Source: Gemmatimonas aurantiaca T-27 (GTDB lineage Bacteria > Gemmatimonadota > Gemmatimonadetes > Gemmatimonadales > Gemmatimonadaceae). Taken from it: DNA of 64,000 nucleotides. The stretch's first letter is position 1; every line of letters starts with the position of its first letter. The notes beneath the pieces were generated by a model. That model ran no database searches. It had not been told where the DNA came from and saw nothing but the letters and a program-made list of their open reading frames with translations. Made by a program: the position numbers and the translations under genes. This document shows positions 1 through 7,648 of the stretch, piece by piece. The stretch lies in NCBI RefSeq assembly GCF_000010305.1, contig NC_012489.1, forward strand, positions 868,001-932,000, in the 5' to 3' direction.

Positions 1-534
1 GGATGCGAGCAGATCCTGCAGGAATCCCTGATACTTCGACAGACGGAAGAACCAGTTGCGTTCTTCGACTTCTTCGAGCGTGCGCGTCGGGTGCAGCACA
101 CACTTGCCGTCGACGATGTCGGCATCCTGCTTGAACGATTCACACCCCACGCAATACATGCCCGTGTACGACCGCTCGTAGAAGTCATCCGGGTTGCGTT
201 CGGCAATACGGCGGATGAGCGTCTGCACACCGAGCTTGTGATGCGCTTCGGTGGTGCGAATGAACTGATCGTAGGAGATGCCAAGGCGGGACCACATCCC
301 CTGAAAGCGGGCGGCAATGGTGTCGGTGAACGCCTGCGGGGCGACACCCTCCTTGGCGGCGGTCTGCTGGACCTTCTGACCGTGTTCGTCCATGCCGATG
401 AGCAGATGGACGTCATCGCCACAGAGGCGGCGATATCGGGCGATGACATCGGCGCCGATTTTTTCGAGGGCATGGCCAAGGTGCGGGTCACCGTTGGCGT
501 AGTCGATGGCGGTCGTCAGGTAGAAGCGAGACAT
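1..534 (-). CDS. metG: Methionyl-tRNA synthetase, N-terminal part (cut by window edge)
   Basis: Charges tRNA-Met with methionine in the cytoplasm. The reading frame runs from an ATG at 534 off the left end of the window, giving about 178 N-terminal residues. It begins MSRFYLTTAIDYANGDPHLGHA; the HLGH is the class I HIGH signature within the usual YxNGxPHLGH context. A GMDEHGQK segment follows, and then YCVGCESF, the start of the zinc-binding knuckle of MetG. The start lies 9 bp after the stop of the RicT-like gene, so the two are probably co-transcribed. The KMSKS loop and anticodon-binding domain lie outside the window. Confidence 0.95.
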   Translation of the reverse strand, partial: MSRFYLTTAIDYANGDPHLGHALEKIGADVIARYRRLCGDDVHLLIGMDEHGQKVQQTAAKEGVAPQAFTDTIAARFQGMWSRLGISYDQFIRTTEAHHKLGVQTLIRRIAERNPDDFYERSYTGMYCVGCESFKQDADIVDGKCVLHPTRTLEEVEERNWFFRLSKYQGFLQDLLAS

Positions 535-543
535 GCCCCAAAC

Positions 544-1872
544 CTAATCGTCGCTATCCTCGCCGTCGTCATCGGCATCATCCGAACCGGCATCGGGACC
601 CTCAACACCATCGGTTTCCGACCGCCGCCGTTCTTCGGCGGCACGCAGACGCCGGCCGCCTCGACGCCCACGGCGACGCTTGCGCTTCGGCCCTTCGGCG
701 GACGCTTCCGGTGCCGTGCCGTCGATGAGGGGCTCGCTCTCGCCATCGGCCATCGCGTCTTCGATCGCGTCTTCGCGAACGGCCTCCCCCGGAGAAGCGG
801 CGGTCTCCCGGAGGTTCGTGGCCACCGGCGCGAGGCTGGGGCTGGGCTCGGACGCTGCCGGCTCGGGAGCACGCGACTCGGGCGGACGGCGATCGGCCAC
901 TGCGCGCTGGCTGAAATCCGGCGAGGTGAGCAGGACCGTCTCGAACTCCTGCGTATCCAGCATGGAGGCCGTGGCCGCGTCCAGCATGCCACCGGACAGC
1001 GGCGACGGATGCTCCATGGTCGTGGAGAGCGTGGCCGCATCATAGCCATCGACTTCCGCACGCAGTTCCTCGAGCGACAAGATGCGAGAGTCACCTTCGG
1101 AGGTGCGTAGCGTCACCCGCTCATGGAAGATGTCGCAGGATATCACCTTCTCCTCGCCGCGTGACGTGACGAGGATCTTGCCTTCCTTGGGGAATTTGCG
1201 GCGGCTCAGCACGTAAAACTCGTGCTCATACCGCAGGCAGCACATGAGGCGACCACACGCCCCCGAAATCTGCTGCGGATTGAGCGACAGACGCTGATCC
1301 TTGGCGACTCCCAGATTGACCGGCCGCAGATCGGGGAGCCACGACGACGAGCAGTACTCGCGCCCACACCGTCCGACTCCGGACAGCCGCTTGGCTTCAT
1401 CGCGCACACCGATCTGCTTGAGCTCGATGCGGGTCTTGAACATCGACGCGAGATCGCGCACCAACGCCCGGAAATCCACCCGACGTTCGGCGGTGAAGTA
1501 GATCGTCAGCTTCCGACGATCCCACTGCCATTCCGCGTCGGTGAGCTTCATCACGAGGTTGTTGGCCTTCACGCGCTCCATGGCGGCGCGACGGGCCTGC
1601 TCGTTTTCGGCGGTCAGCGACCGGTCCAGGATCTCTTCTTCGCGCGACGCCAGGCGCAGGGCGCGACGCGGCGGGGGGGCAGAGCCACAGCCATGCGCAC
1701 AACCGCGGCAGCGGATGTCGGCCAGCTCACCGGTGGAATGCACACGACCGAAGTCCTCTCCCCGGTCGGCATCGACGATCACCGCCGCCTTGAGCGGTGG
1801 GGGCGTCTCGCCGTCCCAGGAGAAAAACTCCTTTCGGTTTCCGCGGAATGCGACTTCGATGAGATGAGCCAC
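544..1872 (-). CDS. RicT/YaaT-like PSP1 domain protein with charged C-terminal tail
   Basis: A PSP1-domain protein of the RicT (YaaT) type. In Bacillus this family acts with RicA and RicF in an Fe-S complex affecting RNase Y-dependent mRNA maturation; here the role is inferred. The family's cysteine signatures are present: a GRCGREYC stretch and GACGRLMCCLRYE, with an extra CxxCxxxC-like cluster near residue 60. About 170 C-terminal residues are an extension rich in Pro, Glu, Ala and Asp, with an Arg block (KRKRRRGRRGGRR) and an all-acidic end. The frame is open far upstream, but homology begins at VAHLIEVAF, so the GTG at 1872 is chosen (442 aa). That start is 32 bp after the accA stop, with no clear ribosome-binding site. 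metG follows after 9 bp. Confidence 0.85.
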   Translation of the reverse strand: MAHLIEVAFRGNRKEFFSWDGETPPPLKAAVIVDADRGEDFGRVHSTGELADIRCRGCAHGCGSAPPPRRALRLASREEEILDRSLTAENEQARRAAMERVKANNLVMKLTDAEWQWDRRKLTIYFTAERRVDFRALVRDLASMFKTRIELKQIGVRDEAKRLSGVGRCGREYCSSSWLPDLRPVNLGVAKDQRLSLNPQQISGACGRLMCCLRYEHEFYVLSRRKFPKEGKILVTSRGEEKVISCDIFHERVTLRTSEGDSRILSLEELRAEVDGYDAATLSTTMEHPSPLSGGMLDAATASMLDTQEFETVLLTSPDFSQRAVADRRPPESRAPEPAASEPSPSLAPVATNLRETAASPGEAVREDAIEDAMADGESEPLIDGTAPEASAEGPKRKRRRGRRGGRRLRAAEERRRSETDGVEGPDAGSDDADDDGEDSDD

Positions 1873-1903
1873 AGATGGTGCTACCGCGCGCGGTGCGCTG
1901 TGT

Positions 1904-2872
1904 TCACTCAGTGAACTGTCCCATCCGCAGGAACTTCTCGCGGCGCCGGCGAACAAGTTTGTCCGGCTTGAGGCGACGCAGCTCCTCGAGATTGCGGGTG
2001 AGGGTTTCGCGGAGTGCACGCGCCGTGGCGGCATGGTCCGCGTGGGCGCCGCCAACGGGCTCCTGGATCACTTCATCGATCACCCGGAGTTCGACGAGGT
2101 CGGCCGCCGTGACCCGCAGCGCGGTGGCGGCCTTCTCACGCATCTCCTGACTCTTGCCGTCCTTCCAGAGAATCGCGGCACAGCCTTCGACGGAAATGGT
2201 GGAATAGACCGAATTCTCGAACATGAGCACGCGGTCGGCCACACCGAGTGCCAGCGCGCCACCCGAGCCACCTTCACCAATGATGGTCGCGATGATGGGC
2301 ACCTGGAGCTGGCTCATCTCCAGCAGGTTGCGTGCGATGGCTTCACTCTGGCCACGTTCTTCCGCACCGAGGCCGGGCCACGCACCCGGTGTATCGATGA
2401 AGGTCAACACGGGCACCTGGAACTTCTCGGCCAGCTTCATCAGGCGGAGCGCCTTGCGATATCCCTCGGGGTGCGGCATCCCGAAGTTGCGCTTGAGGTT
2501 TTCCTTGGTGTCACGGCCACGCTCATGACCGATGAGCATGACCGTCTCACCTTCCAGGCGCGCCCAGCCGGCCATGATCGCCGCATCTTCGCGGAAGAGG
2601 CGATCGCCGTGCAGCTCGATGAAATCGGAAAACGCGTGCTTGATGTAGTCCGATGTGAATGGCCGGCGCGACATACGCGCCACCTGCACCCGCTGCAACG
2701 GGGAAAGGTTCTGGTAGATCTGAATGCGCAGATCACCCAGCTTCTTCTGCAGCGGCGCCAACTCCTCCGCCACATCGAGTGAGCGGTCAGCGGCGAGTCG
2801 CTTCAGCTCCTCGATCTGCTTTTCGAGATCCGCAATGGGACGCTCGAACTCGAGAACCGGGGCAGCAGCCAT
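1904..2872 (-). CDS. accA: Acetyl-CoA carboxylase carboxyltransferase subunit alpha
   Basis: Alpha subunit of the carboxyltransferase that moves the carboxyl group from biotin to acetyl-CoA, the first step of fatty acid synthesis. It is 322 residues, the normal length for AccA. Diagnostic segments include LEFERPIADLEKQIEEL near the N-terminus, RPFTSDYI, GHERGRDTKENLKRNFGM and the crotonase-fold GEGGSGGALALGVADRV. The ATG at 2872 lies 30 bp after the dnaE stop, reproducing the dnaE-accA adjacency known from many bacteria including E. coli. accD is not in the window. Confidence 0.97.
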   Translation of the reverse strand: MAAAPVLEFERPIADLEKQIEELKRLAADRSLDVAEELAPLQKKLGDLRIQIYQNLSPLQRVQVARMSRRPFTSDYIKHAFSDFIELHGDRLFREDAAIMAGWARLEGETVMLIGHERGRDTKENLKRNFGMPHPEGYRKALRLMKLAEKFQVPVLTFIDTPGAWPGLGAEERGQSEAIARNLLEMSQLQVPIIATIIGEGGSGGALALGVADRVLMFENSVYSTISVEGCAAILWKDGKSQEMREKAATALRVTAADLVELRVIDEVIQEPVGGAHADHAATARALRETLTRNLEELRRLKPDKLVRRRREKFLRMGQFTE

Positions 2873-2902
2873 AATCGTCCTGAAAAGGTGACGCGTTGCT
2901 CG

Positions 2903-5900
2903 TCAGCCACCGGTGCGCACGAGGCGCACACGGTCGGCGCCAAGCAGCGCGCGAAGATCCGAGAGAATTGCCGGTGATGCCGTGACCCTGAGTGACTTGG
3001 ACCGGAAACGGACCACCTTGCCGTTGCCATCCAGCCACCGCACTTCCAGCGGAGCAGACCCTTCATGGGACTCCACCTTGGCACGGACATCATCCATCAT
3101 CGCCGGCGATAGATCCAGGCTGACGCCCAGATCGATTGCCACCGCCACATCACCGCTGGCCCGCAGCTCCGCGAAGCGCGTGACCTCGTTCACGATGAAA
3201 GTAGCGCCTTCGACGTCCTGATCCTTCCTGGAGTAGCCACCCTTGAGCAGCAGTGGCACGTCGGGGCGCACACGTTCGGCAATCACCCCCCACGCTTCCG
3301 GAAACACCAGCACCTCAGAAGATCCGGAAAAATCCTCGACTGTCAACCGGGCGAACTCCGCTCCGGTGCGTTTGGAGATCTGTTTACGGATTGCCGTCAC
3401 CACCACACCGATGGTCACCGGCTCTGCCGTCCAGGTACCGAGCTTCGCCACGGTGCTGGTGGCAAAGAGTTCGCACTCTGTTCGGTGTGGCTCGAGCGGA
3501 TGGCCCGAGATGTAGAAGCCGAGCAGCTCCTTTTCCCGTTGCAGCCGCTCGCTTTCCGACCACATGGCGATGTTGGGAAGCATCTGCGGGGCGGCGTTGT
3601 TCCCTCCGCCATTGCCGGGGGCGTCGCCCATGAGGTCCCCAAACAGCGAGCCCTGTCCCCGTTCCGCTTCTTCCTGCTGCAAGGACGCTTCGCTGATGGC
3701 GTGGTCGAGCGCCCCCAGTAGCTGGGCGCGGTGTCCACCCAGCGTATCACAGGCACCCGCGGCCACGAGGGCTTCGAACACACGCTTGTTGCACAGGCGC
3801 AGGTCGACACGCCCGCACAGGTCATGCAGGGTGGGGAAGGCGCCTTCGGTGCGCGCCGCCAGCAGGGAATCGATCGCGCCCTTGCCCACGTTGCGAATGG
3901 CGCCGAGCCCGAAGCGGATGCGTTTGTCGCCGATGACCGTGAAGCGCCAGCCCGATTCATTCACATCGGGCGCCAGCACCTCGATACCCATTTCCCGGGC
4001 TTCGGCGATGTACTTGATCACTTCTTCCGTCTTCCCGATGTTCGACGACAGCAGTGCCGCCATGAACTCGGCCGGGTAGTGTGTCTTGAGGTACGCGGTG
4101 TGGTAGGCAACCACCGAGTACGCCACCGAGTGACTCTTGTTGAAGCCGTACCGCCCGAACGTTTCGATCTGTCCCGCGAGCTCTTCGATGATCTTCTTGC
4201 TGTAGCCGCGCGCGATCGCCTTCTCGGTGAACTTGCCGAGCTCCTTTTTGATGAGCTCCGCGTCCTTCTTGCCCACGGCCTTTCGCAGCACGTCGGCTTC
4301 GGCCAGCGAAATGCCGGCCAGCACCTGGGCAATACGCATCACCTGTTCCTGATAGGTGATGACGCCGTAGGTGTTGGAGAGGATGGGTTCGAGTTCGGGC
4401 AGCGCGTACACCGTGGGCTCTTCGCCGCGCTTGCGCCGGATGTACACGTTGTGCATGCCGGCATCGAGCGGGCCGGGACGTAGCAGCGCGTTCGAGGCGA
4501 CCAAGTCGTCGAATCGGTCGCAGCGCATGCGCTTGAGCACGTCCGTGGCCAGTGGCGATTCGAACTGGAACACGCCGCCGGTACGGCCGGCACGCAACAC
4601 CTGGTACGTTTTTTCGTCGGTGAAGCCGCGCTCTTCCAGCACCACGTCCTTGCCGAGTCGCTCCTTGATGTTGCGGAGCGTGTCGGTGATGACGGTGAGT
4701 GTGGTGAGGCCGAGGAAGTCCATCTTGAGCATGCCGGCCTTTTCGAGCGCCGTCATGTCGTACTGCGTGACGATCACCCGCTCGTCACCATCGCCGCCGG
4801 CTCCCTTGGAGGCCTGCGTGCAGATGGGGACGAACTCGTCGAGCGGACCCGGCGCGATCACCACGCCGGCGGCGTGCACACCGGTGTGCCGTGAGAGACC
4901 TTCGAGCTTGACCGCGAAGTCGAGCAACTGCCGGTAGCGTTCGTCGTTCTTGTAGAACGCCTTTACTTCCGGCACCTGCTCGATCGCTTCCTTGACGGTG
5001 AGCGAGAAGTTTGGTGCGTTCGGGATCAGCTTGGCCAGCGCGTCCGTTTCCGCTGGCGTGAAGCCCAAGGTGCGCCCCACATCCTTGATGGCGGCACGCG
5101 ACTTCATGGTGCCGAACGTGACGATCTGCCCAACGCTGTCCTTGCCGTACTTCTGCCGCACGTACTCGATCACTTCCCCGCGCCGCTCGAAGCAGAAGTC
5201 CACGTCCACGTCGGGCATGGACACGCGTTCGGGGTTCAGGAAGCGTTCGAACAGCAGGTCGAATTCGAGCGGGCAGACGTCGGTGATGCGGGTCGCATAG
5301 GCGACCAGCGAGCCTGCCGCAGAACCGCGGCCCGGGCCAACCGGAATGCCACGATCACGCGCCGCCTTGATGAAATCGGCCGTGATCAGGAAGTAGCCGG
5401 CATACCCGGTCTTCGTGATGACGCCCAACTCGTAGTCGAGTCGCTCCTGCACATTGGCCGGCAGCGGATCGCCATAACGTTCCTTCGCACCGTCCGTGGC
5501 GATCTGCACGAGCATGTCGTTCTCGGTCGCCACCCCTTCGGGCAGCGGGAACGACGGCACGTAGTACTTCTTCGCGAACTGCACGTCCACCGCATCGGCG
5601 ATGGCCAGCGTGTTCGTGAGCACGTCCTCACGACCCGGGAAAAACGTGCGGATCTCATCGGGGGCCTTGAAGTACAATCCATCGTCGTACTTCATGCGAT
5701 CGCGGTCGTTGCGATCCTTGCCCAGGCCGATGCACAGCAGCACGTCGTGCGCGTCGTGATCCTCGTGCTTGAGGAAGTGCGCGTCGTTCGTGGCCACCAC
5801 CGGCAGGCTCAACTCGTCAGCGAGCGACAGGATCTTCGCATTGAGGATCGCCTGTCCTTCGCTGGTGTGCGCCTGCACCTCGAGGTGATAGCGCCCCTTG

Positions 5901-6400
5901 AAGAGCTCCGCATACCACGCCGCGGCCTCCCGCGCCTGATCGACGCGGTCTTCCATGAGGTGTGACGCGACTTCACCAGCCAGGCAGGCCGACGAAACGA
6001 TCAACCCTTCGGAATACTGGGCGAGCAGCTCACGGTCGATCCGGGGCTTCGTGTAGAAGCCTTCGGTGTATCCGAGGGAGGTGAGCTTGACGAGATTGCG
6101 GTAGCCCACGATGTCGCGGGCCAGCAGCACGAGGTGGTAGTACGGCTTGACCCCGGGGGCGGGACGCCCGCGCTGGCGGCGATCGCCTGGCGCGACATAG
6201 GCTTCCATCCCGAGGATGGGCTTGATGCCGGCCTTGCGCGCCTTTTCCTGGAACTCCCAGGCGGCGTGCATGTTACCGTGATCGGTGATCGCGAGCGCAG
6301 GCATCTCGAAGTGCTGCGCGCGTTTGATCAGATCATCGATACGATTCGCGCCGTCGAGGAGCGAATACTCGGAGTGGCAGTGCAGGTGGACGAACGACAT
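2903..6400 (-). CDS. dnaE: DNA polymerase III subunit alpha
   Basis: Replicative polymerase catalytic subunit, 1165 residues, typical for DnaE1. The N-terminal PHP domain opens with FVHLHCHSEYSLLDG. The C-family palm carries PDVDVDFCFERR near residue 395, with the catalytic aspartates, preceded by GPGRGSAAGSLVAY. The helix-hairpin-helix region and a C-terminal OB-fold (GVVTAIRKQISKRTG) complete the architecture. The ATG at 6400 fits the family N-terminus exactly. It is the first gene of the minus-strand run dnaE-accA-ricT-metG. The start faces the divergent aminopeptidase start across only 9 bp. Confidence 0.98.
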   Translation of the reverse strand: MSFVHLHCHSEYSLLDGANRIDDLIKRAQHFEMPALAITDHGNMHAAWEFQEKARKAGIKPILGMEAYVAPGDRRQRGRPAPGVKPYYHLVLLARDIVGYRNLVKLTSLGYTEGFYTKPRIDRELLAQYSEGLIVSSACLAGEVASHLMEDRVDQAREAAAWYAELFKGRYHLEVQAHTSEGQAILNAKILSLADELSLPVVATNDAHFLKHEDHDAHDVLLCIGLGKDRNDRDRMKYDDGLYFKAPDEIRTFFPGREDVLTNTLAIADAVDVQFAKKYYVPSFPLPEGVATENDMLVQIATDGAKERYGDPLPANVQERLDYELGVITKTGYAGYFLITADFIKAARDRGIPVGPGRGSAAGSLVAYATRITDVCPLEFDLLFERFLNPERVSMPDVDVDFCFERRGEVIEYVRQKYGKDSVGQIVTFGTMKSRAAIKDVGRTLGFTPAETDALAKLIPNAPNFSLTVKEAIEQVPEVKAFYKNDERYRQLLDFAVKLEGLSRHTGVHAAGVVIAPGPLDEFVPICTQASKGAGGDGDERVIVTQYDMTALEKAGMLKMDFLGLTTLTVITDTLRNIKERLGKDVVLEERGFTDEKTYQVLRAGRTGGVFQFESPLATDVLKRMRCDRFDDLVASNALLRPGPLDAGMHNVYIRRKRGEEPTVYALPELEPILSNTYGVITYQEQVMRIAQVLAGISLAEADVLRKAVGKKDAELIKKELGKFTEKAIARGYSKKIIEELAGQIETFGRYGFNKSHSVAYSVVAYHTAYLKTHYPAEFMAALLSSNIGKTEEVIKYIAEAREMGIEVLAPDVNESGWRFTVIGDKRIRFGLGAIRNVGKGAIDSLLAARTEGAFPTLHDLCGRVDLRLCNKRVFEALVAAGACDTLGGHRAQLLGALDHAISEASLQQEEAERGQGSLFGDLMGDAPGNGGGNNAAPQMLPNIAMWSESERLQREKELLGFYISGHPLEPHRTECELFATSTVAKLGTWTAEPVTIGVVVTAIRKQISKRTGAEFARLTVEDFSGSSEVLVFPEAWGVIAERVRPDVPLLLKGGYSRKDQDVEGATFIVNEVTRFAELRASGDVAVAIDLGVSLDLSPAMMDDVRAKVESHEGSAPLEVRWLDGNGKVVRFRSKSLRVTASPAILSDLRALLGADRVRLVRTGG

Positions 6401-6409
6401 GGATCCCGA

Positions 6410-7510
6410 ATGATATCGCAGCAGGAGAACGGACGGCAGGACTTGTCAGGGACGGGACACACCACCTGGAGGCGCTGGGCTCGCCGCATCGCTGGCGCCC
6501 TGGTGGCATCCCTGGCGGTGCTGCTCACGCTCACCCCCATGGGATGTTACATCTCGCGCGCGGCGTACGAGGAGGCGCGCATCCTCGCCCGTCGACAGCC
6601 GATCGAACGCCTCGTGGTGCGCGACAACACCGAACCGGCCTTGCGCGCCAAGCTGGCGCTGGTGCTTGCGGCCCGGCAGTTCGCCATCGATTCGTTGGGC
6701 CTCGAGGCCAAGGAGAGTTTCACCACCTTCTCCCAGCTCGATCGCGATACGCTGGTGCTGGTCGTGTCGGCCGCCTACCGGGACCGCCTCAAGCTCAAGA
6801 CGTGGTCCTTTCCCATCGTGGGCAGTTTCCCCTACAAGGGGTTCTTCGATTTTGCGGAAGCCCGGCGGACAGCGGCGGAACTGCGGGCCGAAGGGTTTGA
6901 CGTGAGCATGGGACCATCCAGCGCCTTCAGTACACTGGGGTGGTTCAATGATCCCCTGGTGAGCACCACCGTGCGACAGGATTCGGTGACGCTGGTCAAC
7001 ACGGTGCTGCATGAGCTCCTGCACAATACCTACTTCGCCAAGGGCAAGGTGTCTTTCAACGAGTCCTTTGCCTCGTTTGTGGGCGGGCGGGGGGCCGAGC
7101 ACTTCTTCCGGTCATTGGGCGACACCACCTTGCTGCGTCGCGCGCAGGACGATTGGCACGATGACCTCGTACTTGGCGCGTTCTGGGGCCGCACGGCGCT
7201 CCAGATCGACAGCATCTTCGCGTCATTGCCCGATTCGGCAACGGCCGACCGCATCACGGCGCGGGATTCCGTGTATGCACGCGCCCAGCGGCGTCTCGTC
7301 GATTCGGTGGGGCCGCAGCTCCGTGGCTACCCGCCGGGCTGGCCGCAGCGGGTAGTACTCGACAACGCGGTCTTGTTGGCACGCCGCGTGTATGCCGATG
7401 GCCTTGATCGGTTCGACTCGGTGTACGTGGCGTCGGGGGCCAATCTGAAGCTGGCGATAGACCGGATCATTGCGGCGCATCGGGATTCGGTGCAGCGGCA
7501 GGACCGGTGA
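6410..7510 (+). CDS. Secreted or membrane-anchored aminopeptidase (PF10023-type)
   Basis: Predicted zinc aminopeptidase, 366 residues from the ATG at 6410. A basic stretch (RRWARR) followed by a hydrophobic segment ending LTLTPMGC looks like a lipoprotein or uncleaved signal, so the enzyme should act in the periplasm or at the membrane. The gluzincin-like motif HELLH lies at residues 201-205, followed by NESFASFVG with a candidate third ligand at Glu218, as expected for the 'predicted aminopeptidase' family. The start is divergent from dnaE with 9 bp between the two start codons. A TTG near 6442 would still retain the signal region. Downstream is a strong inverted repeat shared with the convergent M16 peptidase gene. 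Confidence 0.8.
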   Translation: MISQQENGRQDLSGTGHTTWRRWARRIAGALVASLAVLLTLTPMGCYISRAAYEEARILARRQPIERLVVRDNTEPALRAKLALVLAARQFAIDSLGLEAKESFTTFSQLDRDTLVLVVSAAYRDRLKLKTWSFPIVGSFPYKGFFDFAEARRTAAELRAEGFDVSMGPSSAFSTLGWFNDPLVSTTVRQDSVTLVNTVLHELLHNTYFAKGKVSFNESFASFVGGRGAEHFFRSLGDTTLLRRAQDDWHDDLVLGAFWGRTALQIDSIFASLPDSATADRITARDSVYARAQRRLVDSVGPQLRGYPPGWPQRVVLDNAVLLARRVYADGLDRFDSVYVASGANLKLAIDRIIAAHRDSVQRQDR

Positions 7511-7526
7511 ACTGCCAACTGCTTCA

Positions 7527-7623
7527 CCGCGGATGACACGGAAACGCGCGGAAACTACACGGATCAAACACTCTTTTGTTTCTGTATCCGTGTAGTTTCC
7601 GCGCGTTTCCGTGTCATCCGCGG
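7527..7623. terminator. Perfect 38-bp inverted repeat between convergent genes
   Basis: Left arm 7527-7564 and right arm 7586-7623 are exact reverse complements (38 bp each) around a 21-bp T-rich loop. Inside the loop AAACA and TGTTT can add five more pairs. It sits between the aminopeptidase stop (7510, plus) and the M16 peptidase stop (7649, minus), so a bidirectional transcription terminator is the simplest role. The arms are far longer than needed for that, so it may also be a member of a dispersed palindromic element family. Confidence 0.7.
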
Positions 7624-7648
7624 CAAAGCTGTTCCTGGTGTAAGCGAA

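Noticed and set aside
544-2055. RicT-like gene starting at 2055
   Set aside because: The extra 61 codons overlap accA and show no family similarity. The GTG at 1872 is where the conserved sequence begins.
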